Positions 21,901 to 31,600 of a stretch of DNA of 64,000 nt are shown here, piece after piece; position 1 is the first letter of the stretch; each line of letters begins with the position of its first letter. This DNA is from Culex pipiens pallens (lineage: Eukaryota > Arthropoda > Insecta > Diptera > Culicidae): contig NC_068938.1 of assembly GCF_016801865.2 (NCBI RefSeq), forward strand, positions 22,502,873 to 22,566,872. Direction: 5' to 3'. The notes below the pieces were generated by a model. The model was not told the origin of the DNA and did no database searches. It saw only the letters and a list, made by a program, of their open reading frames with translations. Both the position numbers and the translations under genes were made by a program.

Positions 21901-24067
21901 AGATTATTAAACTTTTTAATCCTATTGAAAATTTCAAAGAATTTAATTTTTCGAAAATGTCGAAAGTTAAACCATTTGCTACCCGATTTGATTCCCACCA
22001 AATTTGGTCTCGAGTTTGCCCCCGAGTCTCCCACCGCGCGTAGCAAAGCAGGTATCAAATTTGATCTCAAGTTCATCTGTAGAAGAAAAATATGTGTCGG
22101 TACCTGTCGGGTACTCATTTTCTGATACCCGACAAGTACCGGCAAGCCGGGGCCAAAGTTTTGAATGCATGTTTCGGAGATTTTTCTATGTCTGCTCTTG
22201 TGGGTGCTTCAAAAATTCAAAAAATTCAAAAATTTAAAAATTCAAAGATTCAAAAATTCAAAAATTTAATGATCCAGAAATTCAAAAAGCTAAGATTTCA
22301 AAATACAAAAATGCATTAAAACCTTTAATTTTTTTTTTCATTTTTTTCTAAAATTTTATTTTTTTTTATTTTTCTATTTTTTTTATTTTACTTGTACAAA
22401 ATTTTAATTAAAAAAAAATAATATTTTTTTAAAATTATTTTAGGTTGTTGCAAACATTTTTCAAAGTTTATGTCGCCCCCTTTTCAAAATCGGTTCGAAA
22501 AATCAGGGGGCAAAAAACATATTTTTTCAAAAAACTTCCAAATTTTAAAGGAAATATAAGTCCATCCAACTGAAATCAATTAGAAATGCATTTTCCTGCG
22601 TGTAAAATCATATTTAGCATGTATGGGTTCGGTAAAAAAAATTCAATTTTTGTGGAATTCCAATGTACAGCACCGCAAAACGTTTTTTTCGGCGAAAAAA
22701 AAAATCTCTTCAATAATTGGATATTTTGAAACTAATGATTGCAAAACAATTGGGCAGGTGTGAAATGCATTTTAAAACACTTTTTTCATTCAAGTGTTGA
22801 GATCATAGCTTGTTATTTCAATTCTTTTTTTTGCCCCCTTCCCCTCCCTCGATCTGGACCAGATTCGAGGGACATAAACTACAAAAAATATTTGCAACGG
22901 CCTTATTTTTTTTAATCTTTTAAATATTATTTTTATATTTATTTTTTTTTAATTTTTTAGTTTTTTTTAATTTTTTAAATTTTTTTTTTAAATTTATTAA
23001 ACTTTTTAAATTTTTTAAATTTTGCAAATTTGTTTAATTTTTGAAATTTTTCTATTTTTTTTTTCAATTTTTTAAATTTTTTAAATTTTTTTAAATTTTT
23101 TTAAATTTTTTTGAATTTTTTAAATTTTTTCCGTGCTTGATTCGATTTTTCCGTGCATAATTCCATTTGATTCGGTAGCAAACAGACTGAATACCGGGTA
23201 GCAAAGTGAACCCGTAGAACTGAGAGCAAATTTGCTACCGCGACAGGTACCGCGATGGGGTTGACGTCGGGTGCAAATCTGGAGTTTTTTTTTAAAGGAC
23301 CAATAAACCAAATTTTAATTTTTTTCTTTTTCGGTGTTTTTTAATACCCCTGACTTAAGGCGGTTCTAAAAACACCCAAAAAGCAAAAACTGGAAATTTG
23401 GTTTATTGGTCCTTTAAAAAAAAACTCCAGAAATTAGCTTTGCTTCGATGTTTGCACCCAGCGCTGGAGATGCACTAAGAAAACACTAAAAACCTTTATA
23501 AAGTCCTGGGATCAATTTTAATCGGGGCGGTTGGGATTTTTGGAGACAAAAAATTTCTGATCGGCTGTAAAAAAAAGAGAATTTAAAAAAAATTGTAAAA
23601 TCGAAATTTTCGGGAATTTTTTAAAATATTTTTTGTTTATTTTTCAGACCAGCACCAACGCGGACGGTTCGCTAGCGTTCGACTGCCAGCACGGTCCGAG
23701 CGAGTGCGAGGCCAACATCATCCACGCGTGCGTCATCGAGGCGGTGCACGACGCCAAGGTTCGCCTCGACATGGTCGCCTGTATGATCCGGGACAATCGA
23801 ATTCCCAAGGACGCGTTCTACCGGTGCGCGAAGGAGAATGGCGTTGAAATCGAATCGATTCAAAAGTGCTACGACAGTCCTCACGGTGCGGAGCTGCTTA
23901 AACTGCACGGCGAGGCGACGCACGCACTCCGACCGGCGGTCTCGTTTATTCCGACGATAACCCTCGACGGGCAGCAGGGCCGGCAAGCTTCCATCCTGAA
24001 GGACCTGTTTGGGGAGGTGTGCAAGATCGCCTCGGGCCGTGGGCCGAAACCACTTCCGTGTGAATGA
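18932..24067 (+). CDS. GILT-like thiol reductase with a CPDS active site
   Basis: GILT proteins reduce disulfides in lysosomes or outside the cell. Insect members often take part in immunity. Exons 18932-19039, 19107-19271 and 23648-24067, all phase 0 with GT/AG borders, give 230 residues. Residues 8-23 are strongly hydrophobic (YLVLFIIMLILLYKGF), a signal anchor or uncleaved signal. The thioredoxin-like start is VYVMVFYEAQCPDSKNF; the classic CXXC site is CPDS here (C58-S61). The GILT signature CQHGPSEC is at about 104-111. Further Cys residues and SFIPTITLDG follow, and the end matches the family's C-terminal Cys region. The second intron (4.4 kb) holds transposon debris. The missing second Cys is seen in other insect GILT-like proteins too and should weaken or change the redox reaction. 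The family call is firm. Confidence 0.92.
19272..20591 (+). other. GILT intron 2, first part
   Basis: AT-rich sequence without clear genes or repeats beyond short runs. The donor GTGAGT at 19272 is good. Confidence 0.5.
20592..21199. mobile_element. TAGGGTGAC...GTCACCCTA element with a hairpin MITE inside
   Basis: The ends TAGGGTGACAA and TTGTCACCCTA are inverted. No clear target duplication was found. A 145-bp hairpin MITE (20996-21140) sits inside it. Confidence 0.55.
20996..21140. mobile_element. Short hairpin MITE, copy A
   Basis: The ends are TCTGGAGTTTTTTT and its complement. The halves pair through AATAAACCAAATTTTCAG, TTTTTGCTTTTTGGGTGTTT and their complements. Two further copies are in this window (23278-23431, 25166-25331) plus a degraded piece near 55987-56070. 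Confidence 0.85.
21675..23473. mobile_element. PIF/Harbinger-like non-autonomous element (GGGCATCTCCAG ends)
   Basis: The left end GCATCTCCAGCGCTGGGGTG (21677-) and right end (CCCAGCGCTGGAGATGC, to 23473) are inverted with one base of length difference. CTA occurs just outside both ends, a possible 3-bp duplication. Within about 100 bp of each end are further GCAAATTTGC-type motifs. The middle is low-complexity AT. GGGCATCTCC-type ends with 3-bp duplications suggest PIF/Harbinger; this is an inference. No transposase ORF is seen; the 157-codon - strand frame near the left end looks like chance. Confidence 0.6.
23278..23431. mobile_element. Short hairpin MITE, copy B (nested)
   Basis: Same family as 20996-21140, nested inside the 21675-23473 element. 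The left half has more changes than the right. Confidence 0.8.
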
Positions 24068-24073
24068 TAGCAG

Positions 24074-24175
24074 ATGGTTCTCTACTCGCTGAACCGCTTC
24101 CGGACCGAGGTGTACGAGGAGATCTGGCAAATCCCGGAACGCATCCAGCGCTCGGTCCTGCTGCTGCTGCAGTAG
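24074..24175 (+). CDS. 33-codon ORF directly after the GILT stop, coding-like
   Basis: After TGA TAG CAG the same frame opens with ATG and runs 33 codons (MVLYSLNRFRTEVYEEIWQI and on to RSVLLLLQ) to TAG at 24173. Of 33 third positions, 30 are G or C, as in the GILT exons and unlike the AT-rich 3' flank. It may be a microprotein on the same mRNA, a former C-terminal extension now cut off, or an alternatively spliced tail: GATAGCAG before the ATG could be an acceptor, and a 57-nt span from GTGTGC near 24017 would fit a short intron, with a weak donor. No homolog recognised. Confidence 0.4.
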   Translation: MVLYSLNRFRTEVYEEIWQIPERIQRSVLLLLQ

Positions 24176-24395
24176 ATCGTCGTCAATTCCACAACGTTAC
24201 GATTAAGTTATTTCTAAACACACACACACAACGATGATGCCCTCCACAAAACATCGATTTCTTGTTGATCCTAACTTTATTTTATTGTTGCTGTGATTCA
24301 AAGTTTGATTTTGTTTGTCCTCAAGAAGAAAAGAAAAAGGTTTTCCAACATTATTCAACCGAATAATATTAGTCAATGATACCATTACCATAAGA

Positions 24396-24401
24396 AATAA
24401 A
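24396..24401 (+). terminator. Poly(A) signal of the GILT-like gene
   Basis: AATAAA, 329 nt past the GILT stop, in AT-rich sequence. Further AATAAA copies at about 24700-24720 could serve as alternatives. Confidence 0.5.
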
Positions 24402-25165
24402 AAGCGCACTCAGTCATGTTGAATGAAAAAAACTAAAAGTTCCGCACCGCATACAAAACTTAAAATGAACTAATTAGAGGTAGAACCAAATTTTGAATGT
24501 TACTCATCAGGTCTCGTACGGTAGCAAACCGTAGATAATATCAATTAGTGCAGTAATGTTCACCTAGAAGGCATATTTAGCATTGGAAAACGTGAATTAG
24601 AGCGCGTTGATTTCTCGCGCCAGATTATACCTAATTATTGTGAGAATGAAACCATACTTTGTCAAATCAGCTAGCGTACAGCTAATAGAGCTATCTTTAG
24701 TGAAAAAAATAAAAATAAATAAAAACATAGTTTTAGCGCAGCTCCCCCCAGTTTGCAAGTGAAAACACAACAGTACTGATAAATGTGGTAGTGGAAGTTG
24801 ATTGATGCTCCCGAAAGCGTAGTTTGTAGAGAAAATAGATTGTTTACAATACAGCAATCCAGATCAATGTCTAACTGACCTTGTACTTTGAATCGAACCG
24901 TAATGAATAAAAATAAGGTGTTAAATAAATAGACTAATGAATAAAAAAAATAAGTTGTTTCAATCAATTTTCACAATATTTAATTAACCGATTGATTCTT
25001 GTTAAAAATATAAAACTATTTCGACGCCAAAATTTAAAAAGGCGTTATGAACATTTTGGCACTTTTTTGCATGTTATCATATTCTAGAAGTGCTCCTAAT
25101 AATTTTGTTTTAACGGATTTTTGTTAGAAAATTTTAAAATCGCAAATTCAAAAAATGTTTGGATT
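24402..25165. other. Intergenic, AT-rich
   Basis: No gene or clear repeat seen; several AATAAA words on the + strand near 24705-24720 and 24905-24920. Confidence 0.5.
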
Positions 25166-25331
25166 TCTGGAGTTTTTTTTGAAAAGGTCCAATAAACCAA
25201 TTTTCCAGTTTTTGCTTTTTGGGTGTTTTTGAAACCGCCTTGAGTCAGGGGTATTGAAAAACACCCAAAAAGCAAATATGTACTCAAAATTTGGTTTATT
25301 GGACCTTTTCAAAAAAAAAAAAAACTCCAGA
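25166..25331. mobile_element. Short hairpin MITE, copy C
   Basis: Same family as 20996-21140: TCTGGAGTTTTTTTT end, AATAAACCAA, GCTTTTTGGGTGTTT, and the inverted halves. An A-run near the right end is expanded. Confidence 0.85.
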
Positions 25332-25351
25332 TTTGAACAATTTCAATACAG

Positions 25352-25919
25352 TTTGTAATCGATTATCCGAAGTCTTCGTTAAAATTTCTCTCCGGATAAT
25401 CGAAACGATTTTTTTTATTTTCTCAAAATGCCTCTAACCTAAAATATGACTCCAAAAATGCTCCAAAGCAAACTGTAATCTAAAATGGCAGCTTTTAAGT
25501 ACATATTGAAAAATGCAAGAACTTGAAAAATTAAAAATTAGAAAATTACAAATTAAGAAGTTAGGAATCTAAGAATTTTAGAATTAAGGAATTGTTATTT
25601 TTTTTAAATTTCGTATATTTTTTTCAATTTTCAGATCTTTAAATTTTTGAATGTTTTGCTCCGAAGCTTTGAATTTTTGAAGATTTTAAATTTTAAATTT
25701 TTATCATTTTAATATTGAATTTTTTAAATATCATTTTTTTATTTTAAAATTTTTAAGTATATTTTTTTTAATTTTTATTTTTAAGAAGTTTCATTTTAAT
25801 TTCTTTTTTCCAAAATTCAACAATTTAAGAATTAAAAATTTGAGAATTTAAAAAAATTGAGAATCAAAAAATTTTAAAATTGAAAAATTTATGATTTGAA
25901 AAAATTAAAATTTAAGATT
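25352..25919. other. pogo-like fragment and low-complexity AT
   Basis: 25352-25403 carries ATCGATTATCCGAAG and CTCCGGATAATCGA, related to 15897-16883. The rest is AT-rich homopolymer-like sequence. Confidence 0.4.
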
Positions 25920-26170
25920 AAGATTTCAGAACTTAAGAATTTAAGAATTTAAGAATTTGAAGAATTTAAGAATTTAAGAATTTAAGAATTTAAGAATTTA
26001 AGAATTTAAGAATTTAAGAATTTAAGAATTTAAGAATTCAAGAATTTAAGAATTTAAGAATTTAAGAATTTAAGAATTTAAGAATTTAAGAATTTAAGAA
26101 TTTAAGAATTTTAAGAATTTAAGAATTTAAGAATTTAAGAATTTAAGAATTGAGAAATTTAAGAATTTAA
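25920..26170. repeat. (AATTTAAG)n array
   Basis: About 30 copies of an 8-bp unit, AATTTAAG, with few changes. The foldback element at 26171 inserted at a TTAA within it, and remnants continue after 27558. Confidence 0.88.
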
Positions 26171-27554
26171 GAGCGAGTCCACGAGCAAAGCATACCCATC
26201 TCGCATCGACCTCACCAATCTGCCTGAAATTTTCAGGGGTTGTTTGTACATATATAACTAGCATCTGGTAAAAATATGAGCACTCTAGGTCAACGGGAAG
26301 TGGGGCAAATCGGGACACAAAGTTTGATGGTTCAAAAACGTCAAAAATCTTAAAATGGCTATAACTTAGGCAAAATTCAATTTAATTTCAAAATTCAAAA
26401 TGCATCTAAAAGGGCTTGAAAAATGCAACAAAATGCAGGGTAGAGCATCTCAATTGGTTATTTCTAAAGGGAGTTATTGGCATTTTAGTGAAAAAATAGC
26501 ATAATTTTCAAACTCAAATAAAAAAGTGTTCCATCCAGATATCAACTCGGTTCGACCTGCAGCTTGTAGGGGACATCTGGGACTACCATCTGAGACTGAG
26601 AACGCTTTGGGTAAGGCAGTTCAACATATTAAATGGACACTTTTACTTTTAGTGATTTTTTTGGTTGTAAATTTTTGCTCGGGGGACCCCTTAGATCCCA
26701 TTTTTTGGTGATAATTTTATCATATTCGTGTTCCTGAGACAATTTTACAATAGAAACATGTATAAAAATGTGTATTTTCATCCATTGTAACCCTTTAAAA
26801 AATAAAAGTTAAAAAAAATCTTCGATTCACATTTATTGAAAATCAAGTTCGTTTCCAAGGATACTAGATGACACCAGAAAAAAGCAGCTTCTTAATTTTT
26901 TTTAACTTTTATTTTTTAAAGGGTTACAATGGATGAAAATACACATTTTTATACATGTTTCTATTGTAAAATTGTCTCAGGAACACGAATATGATAAAAT
27001 TATCACCAAAAAATGGGATCTAAGGGGTCCCCCGAGCAAAAATTTACAACCAAAAAAATCACTAAAAGTAAAAGTGTCCATTTAATATGTTAAACTGCCT
27101 TACCCAAAGCGTTCTCAGTCTCAGATGGTAGTCCCAGATGTCCTCTACAAGCTGCAGGTCGAACCGAGTTGATATCTGGATGGAACACTTTTTTATTTGA
27201 GTTTGAAAATTATGCTATTTTTTCACTAAAATGCCAATAACTCCCTTTAGAAATAACCAATTGAGATGCTCTACCCTGCATTTTGTTGCATTTTTCAAGC
27301 CATTTTAGATGCATTTTGAATTTTGAAATTAAATTGAATTTTGCCTAAGTTATAGCCATTTTAAGATTTTTGACGTTTTTGAACCATCAAACTTTGTGTC
27401 CCGATTTGCCCCACTTCCCGTTGACCTAGAGTGCTCATATTTTGGCCAGATGCTAGTTATATATGTACAAACAACCCCTGAAAATTTCAGGCAGATTGGT
27501 GAGGTCCAAACGACGTCCCATACAAAGGGGTATGCCCTGTTCGTGGACTCGCTC
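26171..27554. mobile_element. Foldback element (long form), TTAA flanks, about 640-bp arms
   Basis: The ends are GAGCGAGTCCACGA and its complement, with TTAA outside (26167-26170, 27555-27558). The arms (about 26171-26812 and 26900-27554) pair almost perfectly around a short loop. It shares the outer 350 bp of its arms with 13519-14050, and also carries an inner section that the short form lacks. ORFs at 26526-26711 and 27396-27587 are arm artefacts. Confidence 0.9.
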
Positions 27555-27558
27555 TTAA

Positions 27559-28771
27559 GTTTAAGAATTAGGAATATAAGGATTTAAGAATCTAAAGATT
27601 TTTTTTTTTGAATTTTATAATTCGTTTTTTTAATGTTTTAATTATGTAAAGTTTTAAATAATTTAACTTTTGAATTATTGAAATTTTTATGTTTGTGATG
27701 ATTTTCATATTTGATTACACTTTCAAAAGGACTTATGAACATAGGAAACTCATGGCGCATTGGTTGTTTTGAAAAAGTTATCTAGATTTTTAAAATTCTT
27801 GTTTTTTTATTTGAAAATTTTTGAGTTTCAATTAAATTTTACATATTTAATTATTTCAAAGTTTTCATTTAAATTTCTTTTATCTAATATTTTGAATATT
27901 CACATTCTTTTTTTGTTTTTACATTGATTTTTTTTAGTGTCCGCCTGGGTGCTGAATAGTGGTTCGCAAAACGGCCTCAATTTTGAACTATCAAAGTGGA
28001 ACCAATTTACTGTTCGCCTAAAGTAGAGAGTATTGTTATCGATCATTTAAAATTTGTTTTATTTATTTATTTTTTATTTTTTTTTTTTTTTGTAAGAATG
28101 AAAAATGTGTGGCTTTTTAGAACTTGGAGTTGAAGTCAATGCGAAATCGACATTTTTTATAATAATGAAAGGATGTTGTTTATGGAGTCGATCCTGTTGT
28201 ATGCATCCAGAAGCTGTCTTGTTTGATTCCGTTTGAAAACCTGGTTTAGTGCAATTCTTCTCTGTTTGTTGGATCAGTTTCGCTAGAATTAGTGATGTTT
28301 TTTCGTTGGATCAGAAAGGGCTGCAGGAATCCAAAATCTGCCAAGGAATTTATCTAAGACATCGCAGAATGACACTCACGCCGCAGTTCTTCGTCACCCG
28401 TAAAAAAGAAAAATCTCTTCTAACCGATTGAAACGGGACAATTCTCTAGCAAAATTTCAAAAACTAGACAAAATAATACACATACTACTGATTATATTTA
28501 CCAGTAAAATAAAAGTCATGCTTGTGCTTGAACAGTATCATACTTTGTAGATGTAAACAAAGTGGGATCATTCGGAAATCACGTTACGCATTCTCTCTGT
28601 TCATCACCCAGGTGTCCGCCAACGTCAATTTCTGCATTTTTTTCGAAAAGCTGAAAAAAATTGCAATTTTTATGGAACGTTGCTCAAGACGAAATTAGAA
28701 CCTTATAAAACATTTTGTGGCGGAGTTTTCGGACCAAATCAGCACCCAATTTGCTATCATACCTGTGTAAG
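27559..28771. other. Intergenic between the foldback element and reptin
   Basis: AT-rich, no gene seen. About 28240-28440 is less AT-rich, but the 60-codon frame there has no support. Confidence 0.4.
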
Positions 28772-28777
28772 TTTATT
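28772..28777 (-). terminator. rept: Poly(A) signal of reptin
   Basis: AATAAA on the - strand, about 95 nt past the reptin stop. Confidence 0.6.
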
Positions 28778-28870
28778 GATCTTGTACAACGATAAGCACT
28801 CGCAAAAGGAATCTTTAAAAGTATTGTTTTGTAATTATAAGCTGTGTGGAATTCAAAATCTCACCTCTCC

Positions 28871-30345
28871 TCAATTCGTCTCCATCTCCATGGCCTGTTG
28901 CTGCTGCTGCTCCGCCTGCGGCAAGCTATCGTCGTAGAACATGTACTCGTCCTGGAAGTCCTTCATAATCTTGCTGGAGCGCTTCTCGTCCAGGAACAGC
29001 GAGTACACCTTGCGGATGTCTTCGACGGTAATTTCCGCCGCCTTGCGCCGCTTGCTCACCAGGTGGGCCGTCGTGATGGACTGGATGGCGTAACGGAGGC
29101 TGGTCTCGGTGGCGATACGACCGAGCACCATCAGCGCTTCGGTGTTGATCTGACAGTCCTCTTCCTCGCAGCGGATCTTGAGGATTTCTTTGATTTCTTT
29201 TGCCGAGTACGGGACCGTCCGAATGATGATCATGCGGTCGAGCAGGTCGATCGGGATGCCGTGCGGGCTGCGATAGGTGGTTCCTCGGATTTTGGTGATG
29301 CCACGGTTGGTGGCCATGATGACGACGGGGGCCATGTCGCTCTCGAGGGCGCGGTTGAGGAAAGAGAAGCACTCGATGTCCAGCATGTGCGCCTCGTCGA
29401 TGAAGAGTACGCCGGGGTTGATTTCGGCCTTGCCTTCCTCGCGCCACTCCATGACCTTGCTGTTGATCTGGTCGCGGATTTCCTGCTTGATTTCACCGGT
29501 GTCACCGGCGAACAGAGCTAGGAAGCCGTGGGTTCGGCTGTTGATGACGTCGATTTCGTGCAGAGTTACGGTGTGGACAACTTCCTTGCGTTTTTGCAGC
29601 TCTCCCTCGGGGCATTGTACGAATCTGGTCTGGGGGCCACTGGCGTCGTAGTCACGTGCCCGGGTGAAGCTTCTGCCCAGTTTGCTGACCTTTCCGGAGG
29701 CCTTGTCAATCATGATGATGTCTCCGGCTTGGATCTTCTCCTTCATGAAGCATTCGATGATCTTGTTGCCCAAATCGTAGTTTGTTTCCATGTCGGTCGT
29801 CTTGATGGTGACCTTGCCCATCTTCTGACCGGTTCCGGATGCCGGACGGTCAATCTGAATCTCCACCACTTCTCCCTCGATGATTTCCGTTTCTTCCTTG
29901 ATGCGAACGCCAATGCTCTTGCGGAGGGCCTGGGACAACGCCTCCGTTTTGTTCATCTCCAGCGAGTAAATCTCCGACCCGGACATGCTCGTGAAAGGGG
30001 TTTCATTTCCGAGGGCCTAAAACAACAATAAAATCCGTTAACTAAGCATGAATCTCATCAACAACCGTGCATCCTCACCTGGGCCATTCCCACGGCAATC
30101 GCCGTCTTTCCCGTACTGGGCTCCCCAGCCAGCAGAATACACCTCCCGGCAATCTTGCCCTCCCGCACCATCTGCACCACGATTCCGGCGGCGCGCCTAG
30201 CCTCCTTCTGGCCAACCATGCCCTGCGACACGGCCCGTGCCTCCAGCACATCGTCAAGCCCGAGGCCGCGGATGTGCGAGTGCGCTCCGATCCGTTCGAT
30301 GCGCGCAATGTCCCGCACCTCGATCTTGTCCAGCTCGGCGGCCAT
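28871..30345 (-). CDS. rept: Reptin (RuvB-like 2 AAA+ ATPase)
   Basis: Reptin forms rings with Pontin and serves the INO80, TIP60 and R2TP complexes in chromatin remodelling, snoRNP and PIKK assembly; nucleus and cytoplasm. Exon 1 is 30345-30079 and exon 2 is 30016-28871, across a 62-nt intron in phase 0, giving 470 residues, normal for the family. The start MAAELDKIEVRDI has an alternative frame-open ATG upstream (30429), but the family N-terminus favours 30345. Walker A is GEPSTGKT (74-81), Walker B LFIDEAH (about 293-299), sensor 1 MATNRG (about 323-328), sensor 2 SLRYAIQ (about 395-401). Residues about 125-230 are the OB-like domain II insertion. The C-terminus is Gln-rich (AEQQQQQAMEMETN). 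Walker A has Ser where the vertebrate protein has Gly. All key residues are intact. Confidence 0.97.
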
Positions 30346-31051
30346 CGTGACTTGGTTTGTGTGTGGGTTTGAAAGCGGTTCTGGAAGGTTTTGCGGAAGG
30401 ATTAGATTCAAGTTTGAAATGTCAAACAAATTTGCCGGGAAACCAAGGCAACGAGTTTAATCGTTTCTTTTTTGGCAGGAAAGTTCTAGAATCGAAACCT
30501 CTCAAATTCAGTCGAATTAATTGAAAACTTAACTAAATTCAGTTTTCTATTATCACAATTAAATAATCTAGATTTCGCAAATTCAAACAATCATCATGCC
30601 GCATAAGTAAGTTAAAACTTGGTTATTTCTTTAAACCACAGATGAAATTTTGTTTGATTATATTACTTACCAAGTAAACACCACTTAATCAAACTATTTT
30701 TAACAAAATATCAACTATTTTCACCAAAAATCCGCAATTTTTTTGAGCCGGACCAAGTTTCACTCCGATCACTGCCTTTTGCTTTGTGCAGAGTTTTTGG
30801 AGGTTATGTTTTGGTTTTGGAACTTGTGCGCTTCACTTTTTGTTTGACAGTTCGCAAGCTGCACGGTAAAGTGGGGCACAGAAAATTCGTGTGAGTTTGG
30901 AAATTTAAAAGTGGTTTCGAGGGGTGAATCAAAAGAAACAAAATCATTATTTCACACAGAACATTGTAAATGGGCCAAAGACGAAGTGTGAACAATCAGT
31001 TCTGCTCGTTCCTAATGTAAATAATATTTAAAAAAATCATCTGCAGGATTT
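30346..31051 (-). promoter_or_regulatory. Upstream flank of reptin
   Basis: Holds the 5' leader and promoter of reptin (- strand); no sure core-promoter motif seen. From about 30865 to 31025 it holds half of the foldback family seen at 17505-17757. Confidence 0.3.
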
Positions 31052-31600
31052 TTTTTAGTTTTTAGTTTTTAGTTTTTAGTTTTTAGTTTTTAGTTTTTAG
31101 TTTTTAGTTTTTAGTTTTTAGTTTTTAGTTTTTAGTTTTTAGTTTTTAGTTTTTAGTTTTTAGTTTTTAGTTTTTAGTTTTTAGTTTTAGTTTTTAGTTC
31201 TTAGTTTTTAGTTTTTAGTTCTTAGTTTTTAGTTTTTAGTTTTTAGTTTTTAGTTTTTAGTTTTTAGTTTTTAGTTTTTAGTTTTTAGTTTTTAGTTTTT
31301 AGTTTTTAGTTTTTAGTTTTTAGTTTTTAGTTTTTAGTTTTTAGTTTTTAGTTTTTAGTTTTTAGTTTTTAGTTTTTAGTTTTAGTTTTTAGTTTTTAGT
31401 TTTTAGTTTTTAGTTTTTAGTTTTTAGTTTTTAGTTTTTAGTTTTTAGTTTTTAGTTTTTAGTTTTTAGTTTTTAGTTTTTAGTTTTTAGTTTTTAGTTT
31501 TTAGTTTTTAGTTTTTAGTTTTTAGTTTTTAGTTTTTAGTTTTTAGTTTTTAGTTTTTAGTTTTTAGTTTTTAGTTTTTAGTTTTTAGTTTTTAGTTTTT
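31052..31600. repeat. (TTTTTAG)n array, about 78 copies
   Basis: A near-perfect 7-bp unit over about 550 bp, with only a few TTTTAG or TTCTTAG variants. It is not a known insect telomere repeat (TTAGG). Confidence 0.95.

Noticed and set aside
21672..22145. 157-codon - strand ORF in the GILT intron
   Set aside because: Lies at the end of a non-autonomous element; no domain, mixed composition and no other transposase parts.
26526..27587. ORFs in the long foldback, mirrored on both arms
   Set aside because: Same sequence read twice in inverted arms; no coding signature.
31052..31600. Telomere-like or CRISPR-like array
   Set aside because: TTTTTAG is not TTAGG and has no spacers; it is a simple microsatellite.
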